64,000 bases of DNA from Panulirus ornatus (lineage: Eukaryota > Arthropoda > Malacostraca > Decapoda > Palinuridae). Shown here in pieces: positions 53,990 to 64,000 of this stretch. The stretch lies in NCBI RefSeq assembly GCF_036320965.1, contig NC_092269.1:28316843-28380842 (forward strand), given 5' to 3'. How positions within the stretch are numbered: the first letter of the stretch is position 1; every line of letters begins with the position of its first letter. Under the pieces are notes generated by a model. That model made no database searches and had not been told where the DNA came from. It worked only from the letters and a program-made list of their open reading frames with translations. Made by a program: the position numbers and the translations under genes.

Positions 53990-55729
53990 ATGCGTGGGAA
54001 GTATTCTTTCTCCCCTATCCCAGGGATAAGAACTTCAGTGAAGGGCACAAATGGGGAGGTGATAACAAGTAGTGGTGATGTGAAAAGGAGATGGAGTGAG
54101 TATTTTGAAGGTTTGTTGAATGTGTTTGATGATAGAGTGGCAGATATAGGGTGTTTTGGTCGAGGTGGTGTGCAAAGTGAGAGGGTTAGGGAAAATGATT
54201 TGGTAAACAGAGAAGAGGTAGTAAAAGCTTTGTGGAAAATGAAAGCCGGCAAGGCAGCAGGTTTGGATGGCATTGCAGTGGAATTTATTAAAAAAGGGGG
54301 TGACTGTATTATTGACTGGTTGGTAAGGTTATTTAATGTATGTATGACTCATAGTGAGGTGCCTGAGGATTGGCGGAATGCGTGCATAGTGCCATTGTAC
54401 AAAGGCAAAGGGGATAAGAGTGAGTGCTCAAATTACAGAGGTATAAGTTTGTTGAGTATTCCTGGTAAATTATATGGGAGGGTATTGATTGAGAGGGTGA
54501 AGGCATGTACAGAGCATCAGATTGGGGAAGAGCAGTGTGGTTTCAGAAGTGGTAGAGGATGTGTGGATCAGGTGTTTGCTTTGAAGAATGTATGCGAGAA
54601 ATACTTAGAAAAGCAACTGGATTTGTATGTAGCATTTATGGATCTGGAAAAGGCATATGATAGAGTTGATAGAGATGCTCTGTGGAAGGTATTAAGAATA
54701 TATGGTGTGGGAGGAAAGTTGTTAGAAGCAGTGAAAAGTTTTTATCGAGGATGTAAGGCATGTGTACGTGTAGGAAGAAAGGAAAGTGATTGGTTCTCAG
54801 TGAATGTAGGTTTGCGGCAGGGGTGTGTGATGTCTCCATGGTTGTTTGATTTGTTTATGGATGGGGTTGTTAGGGAGGTGAATGCAAGAGTTTTGGAAAG
54901 AGGGGCAAGTATGAAGTCTGTTGTAGATGAGAGAGCTTGGGAAATGAGTCAGTTGTTGTTCGCTGATGATAGAGCGCTGGTGGCTGATTCATGTGAGAAA
55001 CTGCAGAAGCTGGTGACTGAGTTTGGTAAAGTGTGTGAAAGAAGAAAGTTAAGAGTATATGTGAATAAGAACAAGGTTATTAGGTACAGTAGGGTTGAGG
55101 GTCAAGTCAGTTGGGAGGTAAGTTTGAATGGAGCAAAACTGGAGGAAGTAAAGTGTTTTAGATATCTGAGAGTGGATCTGGCAGTGGATGGAACCATGGA
55201 AGCGGAAGTGGATCATAGGGTGGGGGAGGGGGCGAAAATCCTGGGAGCCTTGAAGAATGTGTGGAAGTCGAGAACATTATCTCGGAAAGCAAAAATGGGT
55301 ATGTTTGAAGGAATAGTGGTTCCAACAATGTCGTATGGTTGCGAGGCGTGGGCTATGGATAGAGTTGTGCGCAGGAGGATGGATGTGCTGGAAATGAGAT
55401 GTTTGAGGACAATGTGTGGTGTGAGGTGGTTTGATCGAGTAAGTAACGTAAGTTTAAGAGAGATATGTGGAAATAAAAAGAGCGTGGTTGAGAGAGCAGA
55501 AGAGGGTGTTTTGAAATGGTTTGGGCACATGGAGAGAATGAGTGAGGAAAGATTGACCAAGAGGATATATGTGTCGGAGGTGAAGGGAACGAGGAGAAGT
55601 GGGAGACCAAATTGGAGGTGGAAAGATGGAGTGAAAAAGATTTTGTGTGATCGGGGCCTGAACATGCAGGAGGGTGAAAGGAGGGCAAGGAATAGAGTGA
55701 ATTGGATCGATGTGGTATACCGGGTTTGA
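53990..55729 (+). CDS. LINE RT and C-terminal domain, unit B
   Basis: The 579-codon frame parallels 43266-45002. Motif A (MDLEKAYDRVD), motif B (GLRQGCVMSPWLFD) and motif C (LLFADDRALVADS) are intact. It shares with unit A the FADDR and YLRVDLA variants and differs at, for example, VSLREICGNKK (VRVREMCGNKK in A). First codons derive from the inverted 5' UTR. Separated from its endonuclease by the inversion, it cannot form a full-length protein. Confidence 0.85.
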   Translation: MRGKYSFSPIPGIRTSVKGTNGEVITSSGDVKRRWSEYFEGLLNVFDDRVADIGCFGRGGVQSERVRENDLVNREEVVKALWKMKAGKAAGLDGIAVEFIKKGGDCIIDWLVRLFNVCMTHSEVPEDWRNACIVPLYKGKGDKSECSNYRGISLLSIPGKLYGRVLIERVKACTEHQIGEEQCGFRSGRGCVDQVFALKNVCEKYLEKQLDLYVAFMDLEKAYDRVDRDALWKVLRIYGVGGKLLEAVKSFYRGCKACVRVGRKESDWFSVNVGLRQGCVMSPWLFDLFMDGVVREVNARVLERGASMKSVVDERAWEMSQLLFADDRALVADSCEKLQKLVTEFGKVCERRKLRVYVNKNKVIRYSRVEGQVSWEVSLNGAKLEEVKCFRYLRVDLAVDGTMEAEVDHRVGEGAKILGALKNVWKSRTLSRKAKMGMFEGIVVPTMSYGCEAWAMDRVVRRRMDVLEMRCLRTMCGVRWFDRVSNVSLREICGNKKSVVERAEEGVLKWFGHMERMSEERLTKRIYVSEVKGTRRSGRPNWRWKDGVKKILCDRGLNMQEGERRARNRVNWIDVVYRV

Positions 55730-55919
55730 CGTGCTGTCAGTGGATGTGAAGCGTCTGGGGTAAACCATGGAAAGCTGTGTAGGTATGTATATTTGCGTGT
55801 GTGGACGTATGTATGTACATGTGTATGGGGGTGGGTTGGGCCATTTCTTTCGTCTGTTTCCTTGCGCTACCTCGCAAACGCGGGAGACAGCGACAAAGCA
55901 AAAAAAAAAAAAAAAAAAA

Positions 55920-57779
55920 CTCTTCAAAGTAAACACCTGATCCACACATCCTCTACCACTTCTGAAACCACAATGCTCTTCCCTAATCTAGTGCTCTGTA
56001 CAAGCCTTCACCCTCTCAATCAATACCCTACTATATAATTTCCAAGGAATACTCAACAAACGTATACCTCTGTAATTTGAGGACTCACTTTTATCCCCTT
56101 TGCTTTTGTACAATGGCACTATTCAAGCATTTTGCCAGTCCTCAGGCACCTCACCATGAGTCATACATACATTAGATAACCTTACCAACCAGTCAACAAT
56201 ACAGTCACTCCCTTTCTTAATAAATTCCACTGCAATACCATCCTTACCCGCTGCCTTGCCGGCTTTCATCTTCCGCAAAGCTTTGCTACCCCTTCTTTGT
56301 TTACCAAATCATTCTTCCTAACCCTCTCACTTTGTACACCACCTTGACCAAAACACCCTATATCTGCCACTCTATCATCAAACACATTCAACAAACCTTC
56401 AAAATACTCACTCCATCTCCTTCTCACATCACCACTACTTGTTATCACCTCCCCATTAGCCCCCTTCACTGAAGTTCCCATTTGTTCCCTTGTTTTACAC
56501 ACTTTATTTTCCTCCCTCCAAAACATCTTTTTATTCTCCCTAAAATTTAATGATACTCCCTTACCCCAACTCTCATTTGCCCTCTTTTTCACCTCCTGCA
56601 CCTATCTCTTGACCTCCTACCTCTTTCTTTTATACATCTCCCAGGCATTTGCATTATTTCCCTGCAAAAATCGTCCAAATGCCTCTCTCTACTCTTTCAC
56701 TAATAATCTTATTTCTTCATCCCACTGCTCACTACCGTTTCTAATCTGCCCGCCTCCCACCTTTCTCATGCCACAAACATCTTTTGCGCAAGCCATCACT
56801 GCTTCCCTAAATACATCACATTCCTCTCCCACTCCCCTTACGTCCTTTGTTCTCACCTTTTTCCATTCTGTACTCAGTCTCTCCTGGTACTTCCTCACAC
56901 AAGTCTCCTTCCCAAGCTCACTTACTCTCACCACTCTCTTCACCCCAACATTCTCTCCTCTTTTCTGAAAACCTCTACAATTCTTCACCTTACCTCCACA
57001 AGATAATAATCAGACATCCCTCCAGTTGCACCTCTCAGCACATTAACATCCAAAAGTCTCTCTTTGACGCACCTATCAATTAACACCTAATCCAATAACG
57101 CTCTATGGCCATCTCTCCATCTTACATACGTATACTTATGTATATCTCTTTTTTTAAAGCAGGTATTCCCAGTCACCAGTCCTTTTTCAGTACATAAATC
57201 TACAAGCTCTTCACCATTTCCATTTACAACACTAGACACCCCATGTACACCAATTATTCCTTCAACTGCCACATTACTCACCTTTGCATTCAAATCACCC
57301 ATCACTATAACCCGGTCTCGTGCATCAAAACTACTAACACACACACACAGCTGCTCCCAAAACACTTACCTCTCATGATCTTTCTTCTCATGCCCAGGTG
57401 CATATGCACCAATAATCACTGATCTCTTTCCATCCACTTTCAGTTTTACCCATATCAATCTAGAGTTTACTTTCATACACTCTTTCACATACTCCCACCA
57501 CTCCTGTTTCATTAGTAGTATTACTCCTTCCCTTGCTCTTGTCCTCTCACTAACCCCTGACTTTACTCTCAAGACATTCCCAAACCACTCCTCCTCTTTA
57601 CCCTTGACCTTCATTTCATTCAGAGCCAAAACCTCCCGGTTCCTTTCCTCAAACATACTACGCATCTCTCCTTTTTTCTCATCTTGTTTACATCCACACA
57701 CATTTAGACACCCCAATCTGAGTCTTCGAGGAGGATGAGCACTCCCTGCATGACTCCTTCTTCTGTTTCCCCTTTTACT
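55920..57779 (-). mobile_element. Minus-strand LINE (host copy, right part), unit B
   Basis: Continues the host LINE after the insertion through N-terminal RT, linker and endonuclease, ending near 57779. Frames 56266-56601, 56689-56988, 57087-57365 and 57366-57716 mirror those of unit A, including the stop that divides the endonuclease. Confidence 0.85.
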
Positions 57780-58045
57780 TATTTATGTTTATGAATAGTT
57801 CCTCTAACATACTGCATGAGAAATGATTGCCTTATGAATGACTGGGACAATTATCAAATTCATTTCAATGTGATGTTATTAGAATGCCATGATGAATTTT
57901 TTATACATCTTTTTTTTTTCCACTATTTCTTAATGTACATTATTTTTTCTTATTTCTGAACTCTAAATGACATACAAGGGTATTTTTGGTAGTTTGTCAA
58001 AAATGGATTATGTTATAGTGTCACTGAAGTCTTAGTGTTAATTTC
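57780..58045. other. Unique-looking sequence between LINE copies, unit B
   Basis: Duplicate of 47057-47321 with very few changes; no gene seen. Confidence 0.5.
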
Positions 58046-58320
58046 TGTCATGAGGGGGGAGGGGATGGTATTCCATGTGTGGCGAGGTGGCGATGGGAAT
58101 GAATAAAGGCAGACAGTGTGAATTGTGTGCATGGGTATATATGTATGTGTCTGTGTGTGTATATATATGTGTACATTGAGATGTATAGGTATGTATATTT
58201 GCGTGTGTGGACGTGTATGTATATACATTGTGGATGGGGATGGGTTGGGCCATTTCTTTCGTCTGTTTCCTTGCGCTACCTCGCAAATGCGGGAGACAGC
58301 GACAATGCAAAATAAAAAAT
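58046..58320 (+). mobile_element. Solo LINE 3' tail, unit B
   Basis: Duplicate of 47322-47597, with the same truncation point and A-rich end. Confidence 0.78.
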
Positions 58321-60460
58321 GGGTGTGTTAGTGGTTTTCATGCACGAGACCGGGTTATAGTGATGGGTGATTAGAATGCAAAGGTGAGTAATGTGGCAGT
58401 TGAGGGAATAATTGGTATACATGGGGTATTCAGTGTTGTAAATGGAAATGGTGAAGAGCTTGTAGATTTATGTGCTGAAAAAGGACTGGTGATTGGGAAT
58501 ACCTGGTTTAAAAAGCGAGATATACATAAGTATACGTATGTAAGTAGGAGAGATGGCCAGAGAGCGTTATTGGATTACGTGTTAATTGACAGGCGCGCGA
58601 AAGAGAGTTTGGATGTTAATGTGCTGAGAGGTGTAACTGGAGGGATGTCTGATCATTATCTTGAGGAGGCTAAGGTGAAGATTTGTATGGGTTTTCAGAA
58701 AAGAAGAGTGAATGTTGGGGTGAAGAGGGTGGTGAGAGTAAGTGAGCTTGGGAAGGAGACTTGTGTGAGGAAGTACCAGGAGAGACTGAGTACAGAATGG
58801 AAAAAGGTGAGAACAATGGAAGTAAGGGGAGTGGGGGAGGAATAGGATGTATTTAGGGAATCAGTGATGGATTGCGCAAAAGATGCTTGTGGCATGAGAA
58901 GAGTGGGAGGTGGGTTGATTAGAAAGGGTAGTGAGTGGTGGGATGAAGAAGTAAGATTACTAGTGAAAGAGAAGAGAGAGGCATTTGGATGATTTTTGCA
59001 GGGAAAAAATGCAATTGAGTGGGAGATGTATAAAAGAAAGAGACAGGAGGTCAAGAGAAAGGTGCAAGAGGTGAAAAAGAGGGCAAATGAGAGTTGGGGT
59101 GAGAGAGTATCATTAAATTTTAGGGAGAATAAAAAGATGTTCTGGAAGGAGGTAAATAAAGTGCGTAAGACAAGGGAGCAAATGGGAACTTCAGTGAAGG
59201 GCGCAAATGGGGAGGTGATAACAAGTAGTGGTGATGTGAGAAGGAGATGGAGTGAGTATTTTGAAGGTTTGTTGAATGTGTTTGATGATAGAGTGGCAGA
59301 TATAGGGTGTTTTGGTCGAGGTGGTGTGCAAAGTTAGAGGGTTAAGGAAAATGACTTGGTAAACAGAGAAGAGGTAGTAAAAGCTTTGCGGAAGATGAAA
59401 GCTGGCAAGGCAGCAGGTTTGGATGGTATTGCAGTGGAATTTATTAAAAAAGGGGGTGACTGTATTATTGACCGGTTGGTAAGGTTATTTAATGTATGTA
59501 TGACTCATGGTGAGGTGCCTGAGGATTGGCGGAATGCGTTCATAGTGCTATTGTACAAAGGCAAAGGGGATAAGAGTGAGTGCTCAAATTACAGAGCTAT
59601 AAGTTTGTTGAGTATTCCTGGTAAATTATATGGGAGGGTATTGATTGAGAGGGTGAAGGCATGTACAGAGCATCAGATTGCGGAAGAGCAGTGTGGTTTC
59701 ATAAGTGGTAGAGGATGTGTGGATCAGGTGTTTGCTTTGAAGAATGTATGTGAGAAATACTTAGAAAAGCAAATGGATTTGTATGTAGCATTTATGGATC
59801 TGGAGAAGGCATATGATAGAGTTGATAGAGATGCTCTGTGGAAGGTATTAAGAATATATGGTGTGGGAGGAAAGTTGTTAGAAGCAGTGAAAAGTTTTTA
59901 TCGAGGATGTAAGGCATGTGTATGTGTAGGAAGAGAGGAAAGTGATTGGTTCTCAGTGAAAGTAGGTTTGCGGCAGGGGTGTGTGATGTCTCCATGGTTG
60001 TTTAATTTGTTTATGGATGGGGTTGTTAGGGAGGTGAATGCAAGAGTTTTGGAAAGAGGGGCAAGTATGAAGTCTGTTGTAGATGAGAGAGCTTGGGAAG
60101 TGAGTCAGTTGTTGTTCGCTGATGATAGAGCACTGGTGGCTGATTCATGTGAGAAACTGCAGAAGCTGGTGACTGAGTTTGGTAAAGTGTGCGAAAGAAG
60201 AAAGTTAAGAGTAAATGTGAATAAGAGCAAGGTTATTAGGTACAGTAGGGTTGAGGGTCAAGTCAATTGGAAGGTAAGTTTGAATGGAGCAAAACTGGAG
60301 GAAGTAAAGTGTTTTAGATATCTGGGAGTGGATGTGGCAGCGGATGGAACCACGGAAGCAGAAGTGGATCATAGGGTGGGGGAGGGGGCGAAAATCCTGG
60401 GAGCCTTGAAGAATGTGTGGAAGTCGAGAACATTATCTCGGAAAGCAAAAATGGGTATGT
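58321..60460 (+). mobile_element. RTE-type LINE, unit B, 3' end removed by a deletion
   Basis: Duplicate of 47598-50345 up to the C-terminal domain (SRKAKMGM). At 60460 it joins the SINE-like repeat (ATGGGTATGT then CGTAGATGGT). Relative to unit A, the bases corresponding to 49738-50657 are missing. It shares the unit A stops at the positions of 48121, 48268 and 48613, and adds a TAG in GDLNAK near 58372. Confidence 0.87.
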
Positions 60461-60465
60461 CGTAG
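59356..60465 (+). pseudogene. LINE RT, truncated C-terminal domain, unit B
   Basis: The 369-codon frame carries motif A, motif B (GLRQGCVMSPWLFN) and motif C (LLFADDRALVADS, where the unit A twin has FADDTVL). It ends by running into the SINE-like sequence just after KAKMGM. Further private changes include SNYRAISLL and CGFISGRGC at otherwise constant positions. Confidence 0.82.
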
Positions 60466-60650
60466 ATGGTGACTGAAAGGGGTGGGAGCGGGGGGGGGCT
60501 GGAAATCTTCCCCTCACGTTTTTTTTTAATTTTCCAAAAGAAGGAACAGAGAAGGGGGCCAGGTGAGGATATTGTCTCAAAGGTCCAGTCCTCTGTTCTT
60601 AACGCTACCTCGCTAATGCGGGAAATGGCGAATTTGAAAGAAAGAAATAT
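60461..60650 (+). mobile_element. SINE-like repeat, unit B, 5' end deleted
   Basis: Matches 50658-50835 (CGTAGATGGTGACT, G-run, TTTTTAATTTTCCAAAAGAA, CCTCTGTTCTTAACGCTACC, GCGGGAAATGGCG). The first about 50 bases seen in unit A were lost in the 920-bp deletion. Confidence 0.65.
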
Positions 60651-60659
60651 TTATTTATT

Positions 60660-60824
60660 AAACTTGATTGCCATTTCCTGCGTCAGTGAGGTAGTGCAAG
60701 GAAACAGACGAAGAATTGCCCATCTACTTATATACACATATATATTCATAGACACCCATACGTACATATACATGACATATACACATATACATACATAAAC
60801 ATACATTTAATTGTTCTTTATTTA
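60660..60824 (-). mobile_element. LINE-tail-like repeat, unit B
   Basis: Duplicate of 50850-51006. Confidence 0.6.
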
Positions 60825-61818
60825 TTATACTTTGTCGCTGTCTCCCGTGTTAGCGAGGTAGTGCAAGGAAACAGATGAAAGAAATGCCCAATATACATAC
60901 ACGTCCACACATGCATTTATACATACCTATACATCTCAACGTATACATATATATATACACACTCAGACATATACATATATACACATGTACATAATTCATA
61001 CTGTCTGCCCTTATTCATTCCCGTCGCCACCCTGCCACATATGAAATGACAGCCCCCTCCCCCCCTCATATGCGCAAGGTAGCGCTAGGAAAAGACAACA
61101 AAGGCCACGTTCATTCACACTTAGTCTCTAGCTGTCAGTCTCTAGCTGTCATGTATAATGCACCGAAACCACAGCTCCCTTTCCGCATTCAGGCCCCACA
61201 AAACTTTCCATGGTTTACCCCAGATGTTTCACATGCCCTGGTTCAATTCATTGACAGCACGTCGATCCCAGTATGCCACATCGTTCCAATTCACTCTATT
61301 CCTTGCATGCCTTTCACCCTCCTGCATGTTCAGGCCTCGAGCACTCAAAATCTTTTTCACTCCATTTTTCCTCCTCCAATTTGGTCTCCCACTTCTCCTC
61401 GTTCCCTCCACCTCTGACTCATATATCCTTTTTGTCAATCTTTCCTCACTTATTCTCTCCATGTGACCACACCATTTCAAAACACCATCTGCTCTCTCAA
61501 CCTGTCTCTTTTTATTACCACACATCTCTCATAACCTATTATTACTTACTCGATCAAATCATCTCACACCACATATTGTCCTCATACATCTCATTTCCAG
61601 CACATCCACCCCCCTCCACACAACTCCATCTATAGCCTATGCCTCGCAACCATACAACATTGTTGGAACCACTATTCCTTCAAACATACCCATTTTTGCT
61701 TTCCAAGATAACATTCTTGACTTCCACACATTTTTCAACGCTCCCAAAACTTTCGCCCCCTCTCCCACCCTATGATTCACTTCCGCTTCCATGATTCCAT
61801 CCGCTGCCAAATCAACTC

Positions 61819-62595
61819 TCAGATATTTAAAAACTTCACTTCCTCCAGTTTTTCTCCATTCAAACTTACCCCCCAATTGACTTGTCCCTCAACCCTACTA
61901 TACCTAATAACCTTGCTCTTATTCACATTTACTCTCAACTTTCTTCTTTCACACGCTTTACCAAACTCAGTCACCAGCTTCTGCAGTTTCTCACCCGAAT
62001 CAGCCACCAGCTCTGTATCATCAGCGAACAACAATTGACTCACTTCCCAAGCTCTCTCATCCTCAACAGACTGCATACTTGCCCCTCTTTCCAAAACTCT
62101 TGCATTCACCTCCCTAACAACCCCATCCATAAACAAATTAAACAACCATGGAGACATCATGCACCCCTGCCGCAAACCTACATCCACTGAGAACCAATCA
62201 CTTTCCTCTCTTCCTACACATATGCATGCTTTACATCCTCGATAAAAACCATATATCCTTAATACCTTCCACAGAGCATCTCTGTCAACTCTATCGTATG
62301 CCTCCTCCAGATCCACAAATGCTACATACAAATCCATTTGCTTTTCTAAGTATTTCTCACATACATTCTTCAAAGCAAACACCTGATCCACACATCCTCT
62401 ACCACTTCTTAAACTACACTGCTCTTCCCCAATCTGATTATCTGTACATGCCTTCACCCTTTCAGTCAATACCCTCCCATATAATTTACCAGGAATACTG
62501 AACAAACTTATACCTCTGTAATTTGAGCACTCACTTTTATCCCCTTTGCCTTTGTACAATGGCACTATGCAAGCATTCCGCCAATCCTCAGGCAC
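61819..62595 (-). pseudogene. LINE RT fragment of the right-most copy
   Basis: The 258-codon minus-strand frame runs from PEDWRNACIVPLYKGKGDKS through VDLEEAYDRVD (motif A), GLRQGCMMSPWLFN (motif B) and LLFADDTELVADSGEK (motif C, both Asp). A short deletion after VLRIYG removes the GVGGKLLEAVKS segment. The frame is lost near LEEVKFLNI, before the C-terminal domain, which continues at 61637-61876. Confidence 0.82.
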
Positions 62596-63542
62596 CTCTT
62601 AATGAGTCATACATACATTAAATAGCCTTACCAACCAGTCAACAATACAGTCACCACCTTTTTTAATAAATTCCATTGCAATACCATCTAAACCCGCTGC
62701 CTTGCCAGCTTTCATCTTCCACAAAGCTTTTACTACCTCTTCTCTGCTTACCAAATCATTTTCCCGAACCCTCTCACTTTGCATACCACCTCGACCAAAA
62801 CACCCTATATCTGCCACTCTATCATCAAACACATTCGACAAACCTTCAAAATACTCACTCCATCTCCTTCTCACATCACCACTACCTGTTATCACCTCCC
62901 CATTAGCCCCCTTCACTGAAGTTCCCATTTGTTCTCATGTCTTACGCACTTTATTTAACTCCTTCCCAAACATCTTTTTATTCTCCCTAAAATTTAATGA
63001 TACTCTCTCACTCCAACTCTCATTTGCCCTCTTTTTTGCCTCTTGCACCTTTCTCTTGACCTCCTGCCTCTTTCTTTTGTACATCTTCCAGTCATTTGCA
63101 TTTTTCCCTGCAAAAATCGTCCAAATGCCTCTGTCTTCTCTTTCACTAATAATCTTACCTCTTCATCCCGCCACTCACTACCCTTTCTAATCTGTCCACC
63201 TCTCACGCTTCTCATGCCACAAGCATCTTTTGCGCAAACCATCACTGCTTCCCTAAATACACCCCATTGCTCCCCCACTCCCCTTACATCCTTTGTTCTC
63301 ACCTTTTTCCATTCTGTACTCAGTCTCTCCTGGTACTTCCTCACACAAGTCTCCTTCCCAAACTCACTTACTCTCACCACTCTCTTCACCCCAACATTCT
63401 CTCTTCTTTTCTGAAAACCTCTTCAAATCTTCACCTTCGCCTCCACAAGATAATGATCAGATATCCCTCCAGTTGCACCTCTCAGCACATTAACATCCAA
63501 AAGTGTCTTTTTTGTGCACCTATCAATTAACACATAATCCAG

Positions 63543-63905
63543 TTACGCTCTCTGGCCATCTCTCCTACTTACATAAGTATACTTATGTATATCTCTCTTT
63601 TTAAAGCAGGTATTCCCAATCACCAGTCTTTTTTCAGCACATAAATCTACAAGCTCTTCACCATTTCCATTTACAACACTGAACACCCCATGTACACCAA
63701 TTATTCCCTCAACTGCCACATTACCCACCTTTGCATTCAAATCACCCATCACTATAACCCGGTCTTGTGCATCAAAACTACTAACACACTCACTCAGCTG
63801 CTCCTTAAACACTTGCCTTTCATGATCTTTCTTCTCACGCCCAGGTGCATATGCACCAATAATCACCCATCTCTCTCCATCCACTTTCAGTTTTACCCAT
63901 ATCAA
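63543..63905 (-). pseudogene. LINE endonuclease fragment at the window edge
   Basis: The 120-codon minus-strand frame reads IWVKLKVDGERWVIIGAYAP, VMGDLNAKVGNVAVEG, NTCFKKRDIHKYTYVSRRDG and then stops. The Tyr of GAYAP and the Asp and Asn of GDLN are present. Upstream of 63905 the frame is broken near ECKKVNS. The first part of the domain lies beyond the window. Confidence 0.75.
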
Positions 63906-64000
63906 TCTAGAGTTTACTTTTTCACTCTATCACATGCTCCCACCACTCCTGTTTCAGGAGTAGTACGTACTACTCCTTCCCTTGCTCTTGTCCTCTCACT

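Larger units (their letters stand above)
52602..55919. mobile_element. Full-length LINE inserted with 5' inversion, unit B
   Basis: Duplicate of the unit A insertion: inverted 5' part 52602-54028 (5' UTR ending CCCAGGGATA), direct part from GAACTTCAGTGAAGG at about 54030 to poly(A) 55899-55919. The left target duplication is intact (CATTCTTCAAA, 52591-52601). The right one has lost three bases (CTCTTCAAAG). Confidence 0.9.
51591..61400. repeat. Segmental duplication unit B (9.8 kb)
   Basis: Second copy of the 40863-51590 unit in the same orientation. It is shorter by about 920 bp because of one deletion (join at 60460/60461) and a few small indels. All nested insertions are shared with unit A, so they predate the duplication. 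Confidence 0.9.
60825..64000 (-). mobile_element. Minus-strand RTE-type LINE, long 3' UTR, runs off the window
   Basis: Starts with the reverse tail (ATACTTTGTCGCTGTCTCCC, about 60827), then the TACATA microsatellite, long 3' UTR, C-terminal domain (61229-61635), RT (61819-62595), linker (62599-63389) and endonuclease (63543 onward) to the window edge. A second CTAGCTGTCAGTCT unit at 61127-61150 is shared with 51315-51338. Several stops and small deletions; older than the short-UTR copies. Confidence 0.87.

Noticed and set aside
40470..64000. CRISPR array, tRNA or rRNA genes, or a bacterial-type defence system
   Set aside because: The sequence is plainly eukaryotic intronic repeat DNA. The repeats are kilobase LINE copies and no RNA-gene folds or boxes were recognised.

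Overview
This is a eukaryotic, intron-rich and repeat-saturated window. It holds one recognisable host gene on the + strand: scattered exons of PRPF39/Prp39, a U1 snRNP-associated splicing factor. The exons lie at 5470-5585, 21312-21437, 25281-25448, 28975-29116 and 30459-30578, with a candidate 42-bp exon at 30026-30067. Splice sites and reading phases agree across all five main exons. Both gene ends lie outside the window; I found no further exon after 30578, so the following intron appears to be at least 33 kb. The gene family, RTE-type LINEs, a Penelope-like fragment with a GIY-YIG domain and a pogo/Tigger relic suggest an invertebrate, plausibly an arthropod such as a decapod crustacean. 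That placement is an inference from general impression, not a search.

Layout. 1-7.7 kb: intronic DNA with one 3' LINE fragment, a TIR-bounded Tigger-like relic (3523-4512) and PRPF39 exon a. 7.7-20.2 kb: a pile of RTE-type LINE copies in both orientations, including a Penelope-like fragment and a LINE-into-LINE insertion with an 11-bp target duplication. 20.2-31 kb: mostly intronic DNA with exons b-e, one long intact LINE reading frame (21968-24190), a SINE-like repeat and a tandem partial duplication of exon c. 31-40.3 kb: LINE copies with inversions and a tail-to-tail pair. 40.5-64 kb: a tandem segmental duplication (unit A 40863-51590, unit B 51591-61400), then a further minus-strand LINE running off the window.

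The dominant repeat is one LINE family of about 3.3 kb. It has a 5' UTR of about 130 bp, a single ORF of about 1000 codons (APE-type endonuclease, reverse transcriptase, C-terminal domain), a GC-rich and microsatellite-bearing 3' UTR and an A-rich end. Two 3' UTR forms occur: a long form in mostly decayed copies, and a form lacking about 250 bp in the copies with the longest open frames. I see no undescribed multi-gene system. The most notable material is structural: the duplication with a mappable crossover inside LINE sequence, a full-length twin-primed (5'-inverted) LINE insertion, a stop codon shared by separate LINE insertions, and a SINE-like element built from the LINE 5' end.
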